Shown here piece by piece: positions 48,962 through 58,586 of a stretch of DNA of 64,000 nucleotides. The stretch spans positions 558,001 through 622,000 of the forward strand of contig CBDFFW010000001.1 in assembly GCA_965246945.1 (NCBI GenBank). The letters are read 5' to 3'. Positions within the stretch are counted from its first letter, which is position 1. Every line of letters begins with the position of its first letter. This DNA is from CBDFFW01 sp965246945. GTDB lineage: Bacteria > Pseudomonadota > Alphaproteobacteria > UBA11073. A program made the position numbers and the translations under genes. The notes under the pieces are model-generated. The model saw only the letters and a list, made by a program, of their open reading frames with translations. It was not told the origin of the DNA and searched no databases.

Positions 48962-51094
48962 ATGTCCGTGGTTATTCCCGGTATCGTCGGTCTTGGCTCG
49001 TTACCTGCGGTAGCGGCTTACGGGATCTATAACAAGCTTGATCAAACCAAGCTGGATACTGCCACAGCCAAAAATCAACAGGTTAAACAGGATACCGATT
49101 ATTTCAACGCCAATATTGGCAAAGTTAAAAACGTTGATGATTTAATGAAAAATCAGCGCTTGTTGAATTATGTGCTGACTGCTTATGGGGCATCAAGCTA
49201 TGCGGACAGCCCTGGTTTGATTAAACGCGTTTTATCCGAAGATCCGACCAATAAAAATTCAACGGCCACCAAACTTGGCAATGCCAGTTTGACCGCCATG
49301 TCAAATGATTTGCAGCTTTATAAAGGCAATGCCAACCGTTTAAATTCATCCACAGTAACCCAAAAAATTCAGGTTAGTGGTACGCCCAATCAATATTTTG
49401 CGGTTAATAAATACGGTACTGACAGCACAACATTTTTAGGCACTTATTATACGAATAACTTGAACATTAATGTTGGCAGTAATGGTGCACTAACTACGAC
49501 AGAAGGTTATAGCGTGATGGGGGTCCGCCTGGATAATACCGGGCAGCCGATTAAAGCAGTTGATAAAAATGGCAAGCCGATTACCTATACCGATAGCAAT
49601 GGCAATGTGCGGCCAGATCTGGAAAAAGGGTATAGCAATACCGATTTGGTGCCAGTGAATACGGGCGTATTGGCTTATAAAAAGACTTCAACAAGTGAGG
49701 TTGATTTTTCAGCCCTCCTGAACCGTGATGCCAGTGTTTACCAACCAGGCAATTATAATTTAACCGATGTGTCAAATGACCAGGATGGTAAATCCCATTC
49801 CGTGAAATTCGTGATCACCTCGGATGATAATATTAACTATCACGTCAAAGCCTATAATGTGGTGGATCCCAATAATCCAACCAATGGGGCAGTGGTATAC
49901 GATCAAGATATTTCCGTTACACGGGATAACACGGGTAAAATCACCAAAGTTGCCACGCCAGACGGGAAAAATACAGATGGTACGGCCGCTGGCATTGGTT
50001 TAGATTTTGGGAATGGTAAAACCAGTACTTACAAACTGGATATAGCCAATAGTACCCGCGATTACCAGCTTAGCCAAAATGCCGCGGTTTATGATAGTGC
50101 TGGGGGGCTGCATAATTTAGCATTGGATTACACCAAAACGGGTGTCGACAGTGCAACAGGGTTGCAGAACTGGTCGGTGAAGGTGTGGGATTCAGATAGT
50201 AAACAATATGTGCAGTCACTGGCTATGCAATTTGATCCGGCTACCAGCAAGCTGGCCACGATTAATGGCCAGCCCAGCGGTGGTTATTCAGCACAAAACT
50301 TCACTTGGTCAAATGGCGACCAATCGTCAATCACTTTTAATTTTGGCGATGTGAAATTATCCAATACCTTTTATGATATTAGCAAAACCACAGACAGTGT
50401 TGAATTGGGCAAACTACAATCAAGCCATATTGACGAGCAAGGTAATGTCTATGCTACCTATGATAAAAAAAATGGGGGTAGCTATACAATACGGCTTTAT
50501 AAACTAGCGGCAGCCAATTTTGGTAACAGCGAAGTGCAGGATCAAAGCATATTTGGGGCCGGTTATGTCACCCCGCGCAATCCAGCGCAAAATGGCAAAT
50601 TTTTGGCTTTTGGCACTGGTGATTATCAACGTGGTAAATTAAGCAATGTCAAAGAAACATCCACGAATGATAATGTATTGGCCAATATCCAAAAGAAATA
50701 TATTAAAAGCCAAGAAAACTTAGCCTTGGGCGGTGAAAATATCGCCCTGTTTTATGCGCAAACCTTTAAAAACAACATTCAAAATGCAAGCAACTTTTAT
50801 GATATTCTCGGCAATTCAGCATTACGGACTGTTGTAACAACGGTACTGGATTTGCCGGCGCAATTCGCCAATCAATCCGTTGAAACCCAATATGCTGCAT
50901 TAAGCCGCCGGTTGGATCTCAATAAATTAAAAGATCCAAAATTTGCCAGTCAATTCGTGCAGAAATATTTAACCCAAGTAGACTCTCAGAAAAAAAACGC
51001 CACGAACAGCCAGTCTTATCTAACTGGTTTACTGTCGTCATCAAACAGCAGTAGCGACAGTAGCAGCGGTATCAGCACAAATTTATTGGTTTAA
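48962..51094 (+). CDS. Chimeric flagellar protein: DUF1217 domain interrupted by a FlgE-like insert
   Basis: A 710-aa protein. Its ends match a DUF1217 (flagellar) domain: residues about 44-130 (IGKVKNVDDLMKNQRLLNYV, LTAYGASSYADSPGLIKRVL) and about 570-690 (LALGGENIALFYAQTFKNNI, YDILGNSALRTVVTTVLDLP, then LDLNKLKDPKFASQFVQKYL). Between them lie about 430 residues rich in Asn, Thr, Gly and beta strands, parts of which parallel FlgE: NAAVYDSAGGLHNLALDY (about 372-389) corresponds to the hook D2 strand, and SSHIDEQGNVYATYD...YTIRLYKLAAANF to the FlgE segment SVAVDKDGYIFANF...RLYKVPLATF. Position after flaF supports a role in flagellum structure or secretion. Confidence 0.8.
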   Translation: MSVVIPGIVGLGSLPAVAAYGIYNKLDQTKLDTATAKNQQVKQDTDYFNANIGKVKNVDDLMKNQRLLNYVLTAYGASSYADSPGLIKRVLSEDPTNKNSTATKLGNASLTAMSNDLQLYKGNANRLNSSTVTQKIQVSGTPNQYFAVNKYGTDSTTFLGTYYTNNLNINVGSNGALTTTEGYSVMGVRLDNTGQPIKAVDKNGKPITYTDSNGNVRPDLEKGYSNTDLVPVNTGVLAYKKTSTSEVDFSALLNRDASVYQPGNYNLTDVSNDQDGKSHSVKFVITSDDNINYHVKAYNVVDPNNPTNGAVVYDQDISVTRDNTGKITKVATPDGKNTDGTAAGIGLDFGNGKTSTYKLDIANSTRDYQLSQNAAVYDSAGGLHNLALDYTKTGVDSATGLQNWSVKVWDSDSKQYVQSLAMQFDPATSKLATINGQPSGGYSAQNFTWSNGDQSSITFNFGDVKLSNTFYDISKTTDSVELGKLQSSHIDEQGNVYATYDKKNGGSYTIRLYKLAAANFGNSEVQDQSIFGAGYVTPRNPAQNGKFLAFGTGDYQRGKLSNVKETSTNDNVLANIQKKYIKSQENLALGGENIALFYAQTFKNNIQNASNFYDILGNSALRTVVTTVLDLPAQFANQSVETQYAALSRRLDLNKLKDPKFASQFVQKYLTQVDSQKKNATNSQSYLTGLLSSSNSSSDSSSGISTNLLV

Positions 51095-52203
51095 AAATCT
51101 AATTGCGTTGGATCTTTAAATGGCTTGCCCTGGGCCACCGCAACCGCTTCACAGGTTAATTGCCCTTGGTGCACATTTAACCCAGCCAAAAAGCCAGGAT
51201 CTTTTTTCAGCGCGGCTAAGCCATGCTGGGCAAGTTGAATGGTATAAGGCAGGGTCACATTGTTCAGCGCCATGGTGGAAGTGCGGGCCACCGCGCCAGG
51301 CATATTGGTGACACAATAATGGATCACGCCTTCTTCGACATAGGTTGGATCGGTATGGGTGGTGGGACGGGCGGTTTCCACGCAGCCCCCTTGGTCAATT
51401 GAAATATCCACAATCACCGAGCCGCGGCGCATTTGTTTGACCATTTCCCGGGTCACCACTTTGGGCGCACTGGCCCCTGGCACTAACACTGCACCGACCA
51501 CCAAATCGGCTTCCCGCACCGCGGCAGCGATGGCAGCGCCGGTGGCGGCAATGGTGGTGACGCGGCCGCCAAATTGGGCATCCAATTGCTGCAGACGTTT
51601 AATCGATTTATCCAAAATGGTCACGCGGGCACCAATACCCAAGGCGATTTGTGCTGCATTGGCCCCCGCAACGCCGCCGCCCACAACGACAACATCACCA
51701 GGTGCCACACCAGGGACACCGGCCAATAAAACACCGCGGCCACCTTTGGCTTTTTCCAGATTGGTGGCGCCCATTTGAATCGCCAACCGGCCGGCCACTT
51801 CTGACATCGGGGCCAGCAAAGGCAAGCGGCCTTCAACATCAGTCACCGTTTCATAGGCGATGCAGGAAGCGCCAGATTGCAGTAATAAATCCGTTTGTGC
51901 AGTATCGGGCGCCAAATGCAAATAGGTGAACAAAATCTGTTCTTGGCGCAGCATTTTACATTCAACCGGCTGGGGTTCTTTCACTTTCACAACCAGGTCA
52001 TTTTCGGCAAAAATGGTGGCGGCATCGGGCGCAATGGTGGCACCGGCCGCCTTATATTCATCATCGGTCATATCAATGCCGGCACCGGCACCGGTTTGAA
52101 TCATCACTTGATGGCCCAGGCGCACCAGTTCGGCGGCGGCCATCGGGGTGAGGCCAACGCGGTATTCATGGGTTTTAATTTCTTTGGGAACACCGATGCG
52201 CAT
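51091..52203 (-). CDS. ald: Alanine dehydrogenase
   Basis: NAD-dependent interconversion of alanine with pyruvate and ammonia. The 370-aa sequence is canonical: MRIGVPKEIKTHEYRVGLTP, substrate Lys in VKVKEPQPVE, GVPGVAPGDVVVVGGGVAGA (NAD site), and IDQGGCVETARPTTHTDPTY. A long way from other nitrogen genes. Its last codons overlap the end of the convergent flagellar gene by 4 nt. Confidence 0.97.
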   Translation of the reverse strand: MRIGVPKEIKTHEYRVGLTPMAAAELVRLGHQVMIQTGAGAGIDMTDDEYKAAGATIAPDAATIFAENDLVVKVKEPQPVECKMLRQEQILFTYLHLAPDTAQTDLLLQSGASCIAYETVTDVEGRLPLLAPMSEVAGRLAIQMGATNLEKAKGGRGVLLAGVPGVAPGDVVVVGGGVAGANAAQIALGIGARVTILDKSIKRLQQLDAQFGGRVTTIAATGAAIAAAVREADLVVGAVLVPGASAPKVVTREMVKQMRRGSVIVDISIDQGGCVETARPTTHTDPTYVEEGVIHYCVTNMPGAVARTSTMALNNVTLPYTIQLAQHGLAALKKDPGFLAGLNVHQGQLTCEAVAVAQGKPFKDPTQLDF

Positions 52204-52297
52204 GTAATTTTCTCTCTTGTCAGTAAGCTAGCGTTTATGCCCAAATAGCGTAAATGCGTCGCCAACTACAAGCGTAAAACCGAATAAGAGCCAACAA

Positions 52298-53425
52298 ATG
52301 TCAGATCAACGATCAGAGGATGTGCAATTAACTCCGGCCGATGTGCAGCGGTTGATTAAAGAACCATCGGCGGACAGCCGTATTGCAACGGTTAGCAAAG
52401 TGGCAGCACAGTTAGATCGCGCGATTTTGCAAGTGGGCGAACGCAAATTGGCCGAAGAAATTTTGCGGATTTTTGCCGATGATGCGGCTTTCCAAGTGCG
52501 GTTTGCGGTGGCGGATAGTTTAAAGGCATCGCCCAATCTGCCGCGCGATATTGCCAATAAACTGGCGCAGGATGTAGAAGAAATTTCCCTGCCGCTGATC
52601 GAATTATCCCCCATTTTTGATGAGGATGATTTAATCAATTTGATCCGCGGCGGCGAAGTGGCCCGCCAAGTGGCAATTGCGCAACGCAAAACCGTTTCCC
52701 GCCGCGTGTCAGCGGTAATCGTGAATGAAGCGGCCGAGCAAGCGGTGGCGGTATTGGCCAAAAATGATGGGGCTGAGATTGCTGAGCATGATATGTCTTT
52801 TATGTTGGAGCGGTTTCAGGATTCCGAAATTATTGCCGCCGGTCTGGCGCAACGCCAAAAAATTCCGCCGCGGATTATGGAATATTTGGTGGCCAAGGTT
52901 TCCGATCAAATTAAACAGCAGTTATTGCTGCGCTTTCCGCAAACGTCGCATGCCCAGGCTGAAGCGATTGTTAGCCAAGGGCGTGAACGGGTGACCATCA
53001 AACTGCTCGGGCGCGAACGGCCTGAGCAGGAATTGCAGGAAATGGCCAAGCAGTTAATCGATAATAAACGGCTAACTGAATCTTTATTGCTGCGCGCCAT
53101 TTGCATGGGCGATTTGCGATTTTTTGAAGTGGCCATGGCCACTGCTGCGGGTGTGCCTGTGAAAAATGCCCGTATTCTGATGCATGATAAAGGGGAGCAT
53201 GGGCTGCAGGCATTGATGGAAAGGGCTGGTCTTAAAATGGGTTTTTTGCCGGCTTTCCGACACGCGTTGCAAATTGCTGCTGAAACCAATTTTGATAGCG
53301 AACCTGGCGATTTGGAACGCCACCGTAAACGCTTGATCGAGCGAATTCTATCCGATCCCCGCGGCATGAGCGAAACCGATATTGAATATCTGTTTGGCAA
53401 ATTGAGCGATTTTAATGTGGTTTAA
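52298..53425 (+). CDS. DUF2336-domain protein
   Basis: A 375-aa alpha-helical protein of the DUF2336 family, which is common in alphaproteobacteria and of unknown function. Repeats of armadillo/HEAT-like helices (RIFADDAAFQVRFAVADSLK, ELSPIFDEDDLINLIRGGEV, HDMSFMLERFQDSEIIAAGL) cover about residues 40-330. No signal peptide or catalytic motif. The stop codon abuts the end of the convergent dxs gene. Confidence 0.88.
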   Translation: MSDQRSEDVQLTPADVQRLIKEPSADSRIATVSKVAAQLDRAILQVGERKLAEEILRIFADDAAFQVRFAVADSLKASPNLPRDIANKLAQDVEEISLPLIELSPIFDEDDLINLIRGGEVARQVAIAQRKTVSRRVSAVIVNEAAEQAVAVLAKNDGAEIAEHDMSFMLERFQDSEIIAAGLAQRQKIPPRIMEYLVAKVSDQIKQQLLLRFPQTSHAQAEAIVSQGRERVTIKLLGRERPEQELQEMAKQLIDNKRLTESLLLRAICMGDLRFFEVAMATAAGVPVKNARILMHDKGEHGLQALMERAGLKMGFLPAFRHALQIAAETNFDSEPGDLERHRKRLIERILSDPRGMSETDIEYLFGKLSDFNVV

Positions 53426-55327
53426 TTAAGCTGCGCGGGTCTTTTTTGACTTCAATAATTGCTGAGCTGTTTTGATAATGGCAGCGGCATCCAGGCCGGC
53501 TTCGGCATATTGTTTGTTTTGGGTATCGTGTTCCTGAAAATTGTCGGGCAAAGTGAGCGTGCGGATTTTAAGGCCGTGATCAAGTGCGCCATGCGCGGCC
53601 AATGCATGCAAGCATAATGCACCGAAGCCGCAGATACTGCCTTCTTCAATGGTGATCAGCGCTTGATGCTCATGCGCCAATTTTAACAGCAATTCGGTAT
53701 CCAATGGTTTGGCAAAGCGCGCATCGGCGATGGTGACACTGATCCCTTGCTCGCTTAATTGGGCAGCGGCTTTTAAGCATTCTGGCAGGCGGGTGCCGTA
53801 AGACAAAATGGCGAGGTCTTTCCCTTGCTGAATGATGCGGCCCCTGCCGATTTTTAAAACTTCTGGTTGGGCCGGCAAGGCAGTGCCAGTGCCTTCGCCG
53901 CGCGGATAACGCAGGGCAATTGGACCGTCATTATAAAGCGCTGCGGTGTGCACCATATGGACCAGCTCCGCCTCATCGCTGGCGGCCATCAATACGAAAT
54001 TGGGCAGGCAGCCAAGATAAGCGATATCAAAGGCACCCGCATGGGTTTGTCCATCGGCCCCCACCAAACCGGCACGGTCCAGCATAAACCGTACCGGCAG
54101 ATTTTGAATGGCAACATCATGGACGACTTGGTCATAACCGCGTTGCAGAAAAGTGGAGTAGATCGCAACGAATGGTGTGTAGCCTTCGGTGGCGAGACCA
54201 GCGGCAAAGGTCACCGCATGCTGTTCAGCGATGCCGGTATCAAAACAACGCTCGGGAAATTTTTCGGCGAATTTATCCAAACCCGTGCCGGATGGCATGG
54301 CAGCGGTGATGGCGACAATTTTATCATCGCGCAAAGCTTCAGCGATTAGGCGGTCGGCGAATATTTGTGTATAGCTCGGCGCTTTCGGCTGGCTTTTATT
54401 TTGTTTGCCGGTCGCGACATCAAATTGCGCCACCGCATGCAGCTTGTCGGCCGAGCTTTCGGCGGGTGCATAGCCTTTGCCCTTTTGGGTCACCACATGG
54501 ATAAGCACAGGGCCGTTATCATTATCCCGTGCGTTTTCCAAAACCGGCAATAAGTGATCCAAATTATGGCCATCAATTGGGCCGATGTAATAAAAGCCCA
54601 GCTCTTCAAAAAGTGTACCGCCGGTCATCAAGCCGCGGGCATATTCTTCTGCTTTTTCGGCTGCCTGATAAATGGGTTTGGGCAAATGGCTAAGCGCGGT
54701 TTTGGCCAGTTCGCGCAAACCGCGATACGGTTTAGAAGAAATCAGGCGGGACAAATAACCGGACATCGCACCCGTGGGCGGCGCGATCGACATATCATTA
54801 TCATTAAGAATAACAATCAGGCGTGATTTCAAATGACCAGCATTATTCATCGCCTCATACGCCATACCGGCGGACATCGCCCCATCGCCAATTACGGCAA
54901 TGACATGATTATCGCCATGTGACAAGTCACGTGCCACGGCCATGCCAAGGCCGGCTGAGATAGAGGTAGAAGAATGCGCCGCGCCAAACGGATCATATTC
55001 GCTTTCAGACCGTTTAGTAAAACCGGATAATCCACCGCCCTGGCGCAGTGTGCGAATACGGTCCCGCCGCCCTGTTAGAATTTTATGCGGATAGGCTTGG
55101 TGGCCGACATCCCAAATCAATCGGTCGGCAGGGGTGTTAAACACGTAATGAATAGCGGTAGTGAGTTCGACGACGCCCAAACCGGCGCCCAAATGCCCGC
55201 CGGTGTGCGACACTGCAGCAATTGTCTCCGCCCGCAATTCATCGCAAAACTGCGCTAACTTTGCAGGTGCCAAGCGCCGCAAATCGCTTGGGATGGTTAC
55301 CTGATCCAATAAGGGCGTGGCAGACAT
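53426..55327 (-). CDS. dxs: 1-deoxy-D-xylulose-5-phosphate synthase
   Basis: First step of the MEP isoprenoid pathway. The 633-aa thiamine-diphosphate enzyme shows the conserved His in HTGGHLGAGLGVVELTTAI, the ThDP motif GDGAMSAGMAYEAMNNAGHL ... NDNDMSI, the GCGxG-like loop in DRAGLVGADGQTHAGAFDI and YPRGEGTG. Normal length. xseB and ispA, often nearby in alphaproteobacteria, are not adjacent. Confidence 0.97.
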   Translation of the reverse strand: MSATPLLDQVTIPSDLRRLAPAKLAQFCDELRAETIAAVSHTGGHLGAGLGVVELTTAIHYVFNTPADRLIWDVGHQAYPHKILTGRRDRIRTLRQGGGLSGFTKRSESEYDPFGAAHSSTSISAGLGMAVARDLSHGDNHVIAVIGDGAMSAGMAYEAMNNAGHLKSRLIVILNDNDMSIAPPTGAMSGYLSRLISSKPYRGLRELAKTALSHLPKPIYQAAEKAEEYARGLMTGGTLFEELGFYYIGPIDGHNLDHLLPVLENARDNDNGPVLIHVVTQKGKGYAPAESSADKLHAVAQFDVATGKQNKSQPKAPSYTQIFADRLIAEALRDDKIVAITAAMPSGTGLDKFAEKFPERCFDTGIAEQHAVTFAAGLATEGYTPFVAIYSTFLQRGYDQVVHDVAIQNLPVRFMLDRAGLVGADGQTHAGAFDIAYLGCLPNFVLMAASDEAELVHMVHTAALYNDGPIALRYPRGEGTGTALPAQPEVLKIGRGRIIQQGKDLAILSYGTRLPECLKAAAQLSEQGISVTIADARFAKPLDTELLLKLAHEHQALITIEEGSICGFGALCLHALAAHGALDHGLKIRTLTLPDNFQEHDTQNKQYAEAGLDAAAIIKTAQQLLKSKKTRAA

Positions 55328-55392
55328 TATTGGCTTTAGAAGAACATTGCCTTAATAATAGTTGCAAGTGTTAATTGTTTTAAAGCTTTAAG

Positions 55393-56625
55393 ATGGATCG
55401 ATTTGAACCTAAAATATTACTGGACGAGCCATATTTGGAATTAGCTGAAGCGGTTAATGACTTTCTAAACCGTGCTATATCTGCTCAGGCCTATATTCCA
55501 GATGTTTTTTTGAGCAATGGTAAATGTATTTCCTATACTGAGTTGCAACTAATGTCTGTTGCAGAATTAATTAATGGAATGAACGATTTATTAGGGTCTA
55601 AAAATATTAAAAAATATGCAAATCAAGAAGTAACTGCCGAAGAATTAAGAAATATTTCATTATACGCTTGGAATTTATGTAACGGTAAAGATGTGGCTAA
55701 AACAAAGAAACAGCCGATCAGGGTTGTAAATCGCTTGTGTCAAATTTATCCAGGAATAGAATTAATTGTAAAATTGGATGAGCCACATATTTGGATAACA
55801 AAATATTTTCAAAGGTTACAAGAACAGGAAAGGCGATATAATAAAACTATATCAAGCGATTTTTTATTTGATGAAGATAAATCTATTTTAGATGCTGAAA
55901 AAATCACCATTAGGCAAGGCATTAAGATAATTATGCGCTTTTCCAATTCTCACGAAAATATAAATTCAACTTTAAAAAAATTAGGTCTTGTTGAAGTTGA
56001 TTTAGACAGTTTTAGCATCCATCCAGATGGAATTCCAAGGCGTTCAGAAATTTCTTGCGATGATTTTACAAGCGTAACGCGAGCCGTTTCTGAGATGAGC
56101 ATTTCTTTTCGCTTAAATGAAGAATTTGGCCCTTTGACTAAAATTGCATTACAACATGGCTATTCTAAATCTACCTTCTCAGCTTTAGAAACTTTACAAT
56201 TTTTATGCCAACGCGCGGAAGCCCAGGGCTTTAGTAGAAGTGATTTTGGTTCTTTCCTTGGAAAAGAAAATATATTCAAGAATATTTATAATGGCAAAGC
56301 AAAAACAATGCATCGTAATGATCTATTTATTGCAATAGTTTATTTTGCACGATTAGAAAAACCAGTTCCAAATTCACAAAATGATAACGAACAATTTGAT
56401 CAGCCTGTACCGCGCTTAACACATTTTAATTGTTCACCGACATTAGACGATTGGTTATATGCCTGTGGCTTGGAAATAGTAGCAACAATTGAAGAAACAC
56501 GTGTTCCGAAAACTAAAGGGGCACAAGCACATGCTGGCAATAGTTCAAAAGGAAAAATTGCAGTGCATGAACGGCAGAGAGCGGCGATAAATCAAGCGTT
56601 GGACGAACGATTTAATTTAGGATGA
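55393..56625 (+). CDS. AT-rich orphan protein
   Basis: A 410-aa soluble protein with no family I recognise. It is markedly AT-rich relative to dxs and rpoZ on either side, a sign of recent acquisition. A possible helix-turn-helix-like segment lies at about residues 295-325 (SRSDFGSFLGKENIFKNIYN), and helices earlier in the protein (RNISLYAWNLCNGKDVAKTK) are unremarkable. The C-terminus is basic. No ribosome binding site is obvious. Function unknown. Confidence 0.6.
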   Translation: MDRFEPKILLDEPYLELAEAVNDFLNRAISAQAYIPDVFLSNGKCISYTELQLMSVAELINGMNDLLGSKNIKKYANQEVTAEELRNISLYAWNLCNGKDVAKTKKQPIRVVNRLCQIYPGIELIVKLDEPHIWITKYFQRLQEQERRYNKTISSDFLFDEDKSILDAEKITIRQGIKIIMRFSNSHENINSTLKKLGLVEVDLDSFSIHPDGIPRRSEISCDDFTSVTRAVSEMSISFRLNEEFGPLTKIALQHGYSKSTFSALETLQFLCQRAEAQGFSRSDFGSFLGKENIFKNIYNGKAKTMHRNDLFIAIVYFARLEKPVPNSQNDNEQFDQPVPRLTHFNCSPTLDDWLYACGLEIVATIEETRVPKTKGAQAHAGNSSKGKIAVHERQRAAINQALDERFNLG

Positions 56626-56711
56626 TAAAAAGTTTGGTAACGTTAACTATTTAACAGAAAATTCTCTTAGTAGTATCTGATCGTTTATAGTTTTAAAGGT
56701 GAATGAGGTAA

Positions 56712-57092
56712 TTATTCCTCATCCCCAATTTCGATTTCGTTGAGATCTTCGTCAACTTCGTTGAAGTCGTCCATGTCATTGGTATCGAAGCTATCCCCCA
56801 GGGCAGGAATGATGCCTTCTTCGGTTTCCATGAAAGCCATCAAATCTTCTTCGCTATCGGCACCTTCCACCATGCGCTGGTGGCCGCGGATTAGATTTTC
56901 TTCTAACTCAGGCAAATTCAATTTTTCGGCAGCGATTTCGCGCAATGCGATGACCGGCAATTTATCATTATCGCGGCTGACATGTAATAGCGCACCATCG
57001 TTAATATCACGGGCGCGTTGGGCGGCCAGCATCACCAAATCAAAACGGTTCGGTACTAAATCAATACAATCTTCAACAGTGACGCGTGCCAT
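56712..57092 (-). CDS. rpoZ: RNA polymerase omega subunit
   Basis: Stabilises RNA polymerase. The omega fold is clear at residues 1-60 (MARVTVEDCIDLVPNRFDLV, MLAAQRARDINDGALLHVSR, LPVIALREIAAEKL). The 126-aa protein has a long acidic tail (ending NEVDEDLNEIEIGDEE), common in alphaproteobacteria. In relatives rpoZ precedes the rsh gene; here rsh lies elsewhere in the window. Confidence 0.96.
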   Translation of the reverse strand: MARVTVEDCIDLVPNRFDLVMLAAQRARDINDGALLHVSRDNDKLPVIALREIAAEKLNLPELEENLIRGHQRMVEGADSEEDLMAFMETEEGIIPALGDSFDTNDMDDFNEVDEDLNEIEIGDEE

Positions 57093-57273
57093 CAGTAATC
57101 CAGTCCTATTTTTTTGACAAGCTTCGTCAATACCAGCCTAAAGCCTTTTAAGCAAAGAAAAAAAACGGAAAAATAAGCAGGAAAACATTCTATCAGGGAT
57201 TGTCAGAAAAATATGGATGGTTTATCTGTTATCATGTTAAACGACTCATCCAAACACAATTAGGGATAACACA

Positions 57274-57996
57274 ATGATTTTTTATAAAGAAGAGCGGATG
57301 GCCATTTTTATTGATGGGGCCAATTTATATGCTGCGGCGCGCTCACTTGGTTTTGATATCGACTACCGCTTATTGTTGAAATGGGCTGCGCAACGCGGGC
57401 AATTGGTCCGTGCTTATTATTATACCGCTTTGGCGGAAAGTGAAGAATATTCGCCTATTCGCCCGCTGGTTGACTGGTTGGATTACAATGGTTTTACCAT
57501 GGTCACTAAACCGGTGCGGGAATTTGTGGATGCCGCCACCGGCCGCCGCAAAATCAAAGGCAATATGGATATTGATTTAGTACTCGATGTCATGGAAATG
57601 TCTGACCGCGTACAGCATGTGGTACTGTTTTCGGGTGATGGCGATTTCCGCCGGTTAATGGAAGTGGTGCAGCGCAAGGGTGTGCGCACTTCGGTGGTTT
57701 CGACCATGAAATCAAACCCGCCGATGGTCTCGGATGAATTACGCCGGCAGGTGGATAACTTTATTGATTTGGCTGATATCGCCCATCACTTCCAACGCGC
57801 ACCGCGTGAAGAAGGTGTGGATCAAGGTTCGCCGTTTTACTCCATTGGCAGCTCGGTACCACCGGTCACCTATGAAAGCATTGCCAATAGTGCAGCAGGC
57901 ACTGCACCGCAGGAAGCAGCCAATGCGGAAGGCGAAGTGACAGCGGAAAAAGCGCCAGCCAAACGTGGTCGGCCAATTACAACTTCTGCTGCTTAA
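57274..57996 (+). CDS. NYN-domain (LabA/DUF88) protein
   Basis: A PIN-like predicted nuclease of the LabA/YaiI type. Residues 1-160 include the acidic catalytic pattern: IFIDGANLYAAARSLGFDID, GNMDIDLVLDVMEMS and VVLFSGDGDFRRLMEVVQRK. A C-terminal tail of about 70 residues is Ala/Pro-rich. The first ATG (57274) is preceded by AGGGAT, so I use it; the internal ATG at 57298 (MAIFIDG) is possible. Divergent to rpoZ, and its stop codon overlaps the ATG of the next gene by one base (TAATG). Confidence 0.92.
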   Translation: MIFYKEERMAIFIDGANLYAAARSLGFDIDYRLLLKWAAQRGQLVRAYYYTALAESEEYSPIRPLVDWLDYNGFTMVTKPVREFVDAATGRRKIKGNMDIDLVLDVMEMSDRVQHVVLFSGDGDFRRLMEVVQRKGVRTSVVSTMKSNPPMVSDELRRQVDNFIDLADIAHHFQRAPREEGVDQGSPFYSIGSSVPPVTYESIANSAAGTAPQEAANAEGEVTAEKAPAKRGRPITTSAA

Positions 57997-58574
57997 TGGT
58001 GCAAGTGCCGCCGCAACTGGCAGCACCTGGTGCCGGTATACCGGCATTTGAACGCCTTATTGCCAAGTTTATCATTATGCATTTCCGTTTGCAAAAGCGG
58101 ATTGATGTCAATTGGTTGCGGCAGGAATATCAACAATCGCTGGCCAAAATAATGGCGGCGGCCGAAGCGTTTCCAGTGGCTGCCAGGCAAATACCGGTGC
58201 TTATTCCGCGCTTGTCTGGTTTAGAAGATAGTTCACGTTATTATTCGCCCGCGATGGTGTTAGAACATGTTGCCCTGGTTGATAGTGGTGTTAGTGCAGT
58301 TATTGCCAGCTTAGGAAAACAAATTGTGCCACCGCAGGCACCAAACACAGCAAATGTGAAACCATCACCAGGTATTGCTTGGGCAACTGCGGTTGCGCAA
58401 TTACAAAAAGCAACTGAAATTTTTGAAGTTTGTTTAAATACAAATTTTGCCAGTTCCGCTGTTTTGCCGCATCCATGGTTCGGACCGCTAACAGCGTGGC
58501 AATGGGCACAATTCCTGCCGATCCATCATGGTATTCATTTAGCACAATTAAAAAGAATGCAGGTGTTAAGTTAA
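57996..58574 (+). CDS. DinB-superfamily protein
   Basis: A 192-aa four-helix protein. The DinB-type metal-binding histidines can be placed in MVLEHVALVDSG and in FLPIHHGIHLAQLKRM near the C-terminus, with WFGPLTAWQWAQF before the last pair, the order seen in DUF1569-like DinB proteins. The substrate is unknown. Translation is coupled to the NYN gene by the TAATG overlap. The first 30 residues look unstructured, so the true start could be a few codons later. Confidence 0.7.
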   Translation: MVQVPPQLAAPGAGIPAFERLIAKFIIMHFRLQKRIDVNWLRQEYQQSLAKIMAAAEAFPVAARQIPVLIPRLSGLEDSSRYYSPAMVLEHVALVDSGVSAVIASLGKQIVPPQAPNTANVKPSPGIAWATAVAQLQKATEIFEVCLNTNFASSAVLPHPWFGPLTAWQWAQFLPIHHGIHLAQLKRMQVLS

Positions 58575-58586
58575 GCCATATAAATT

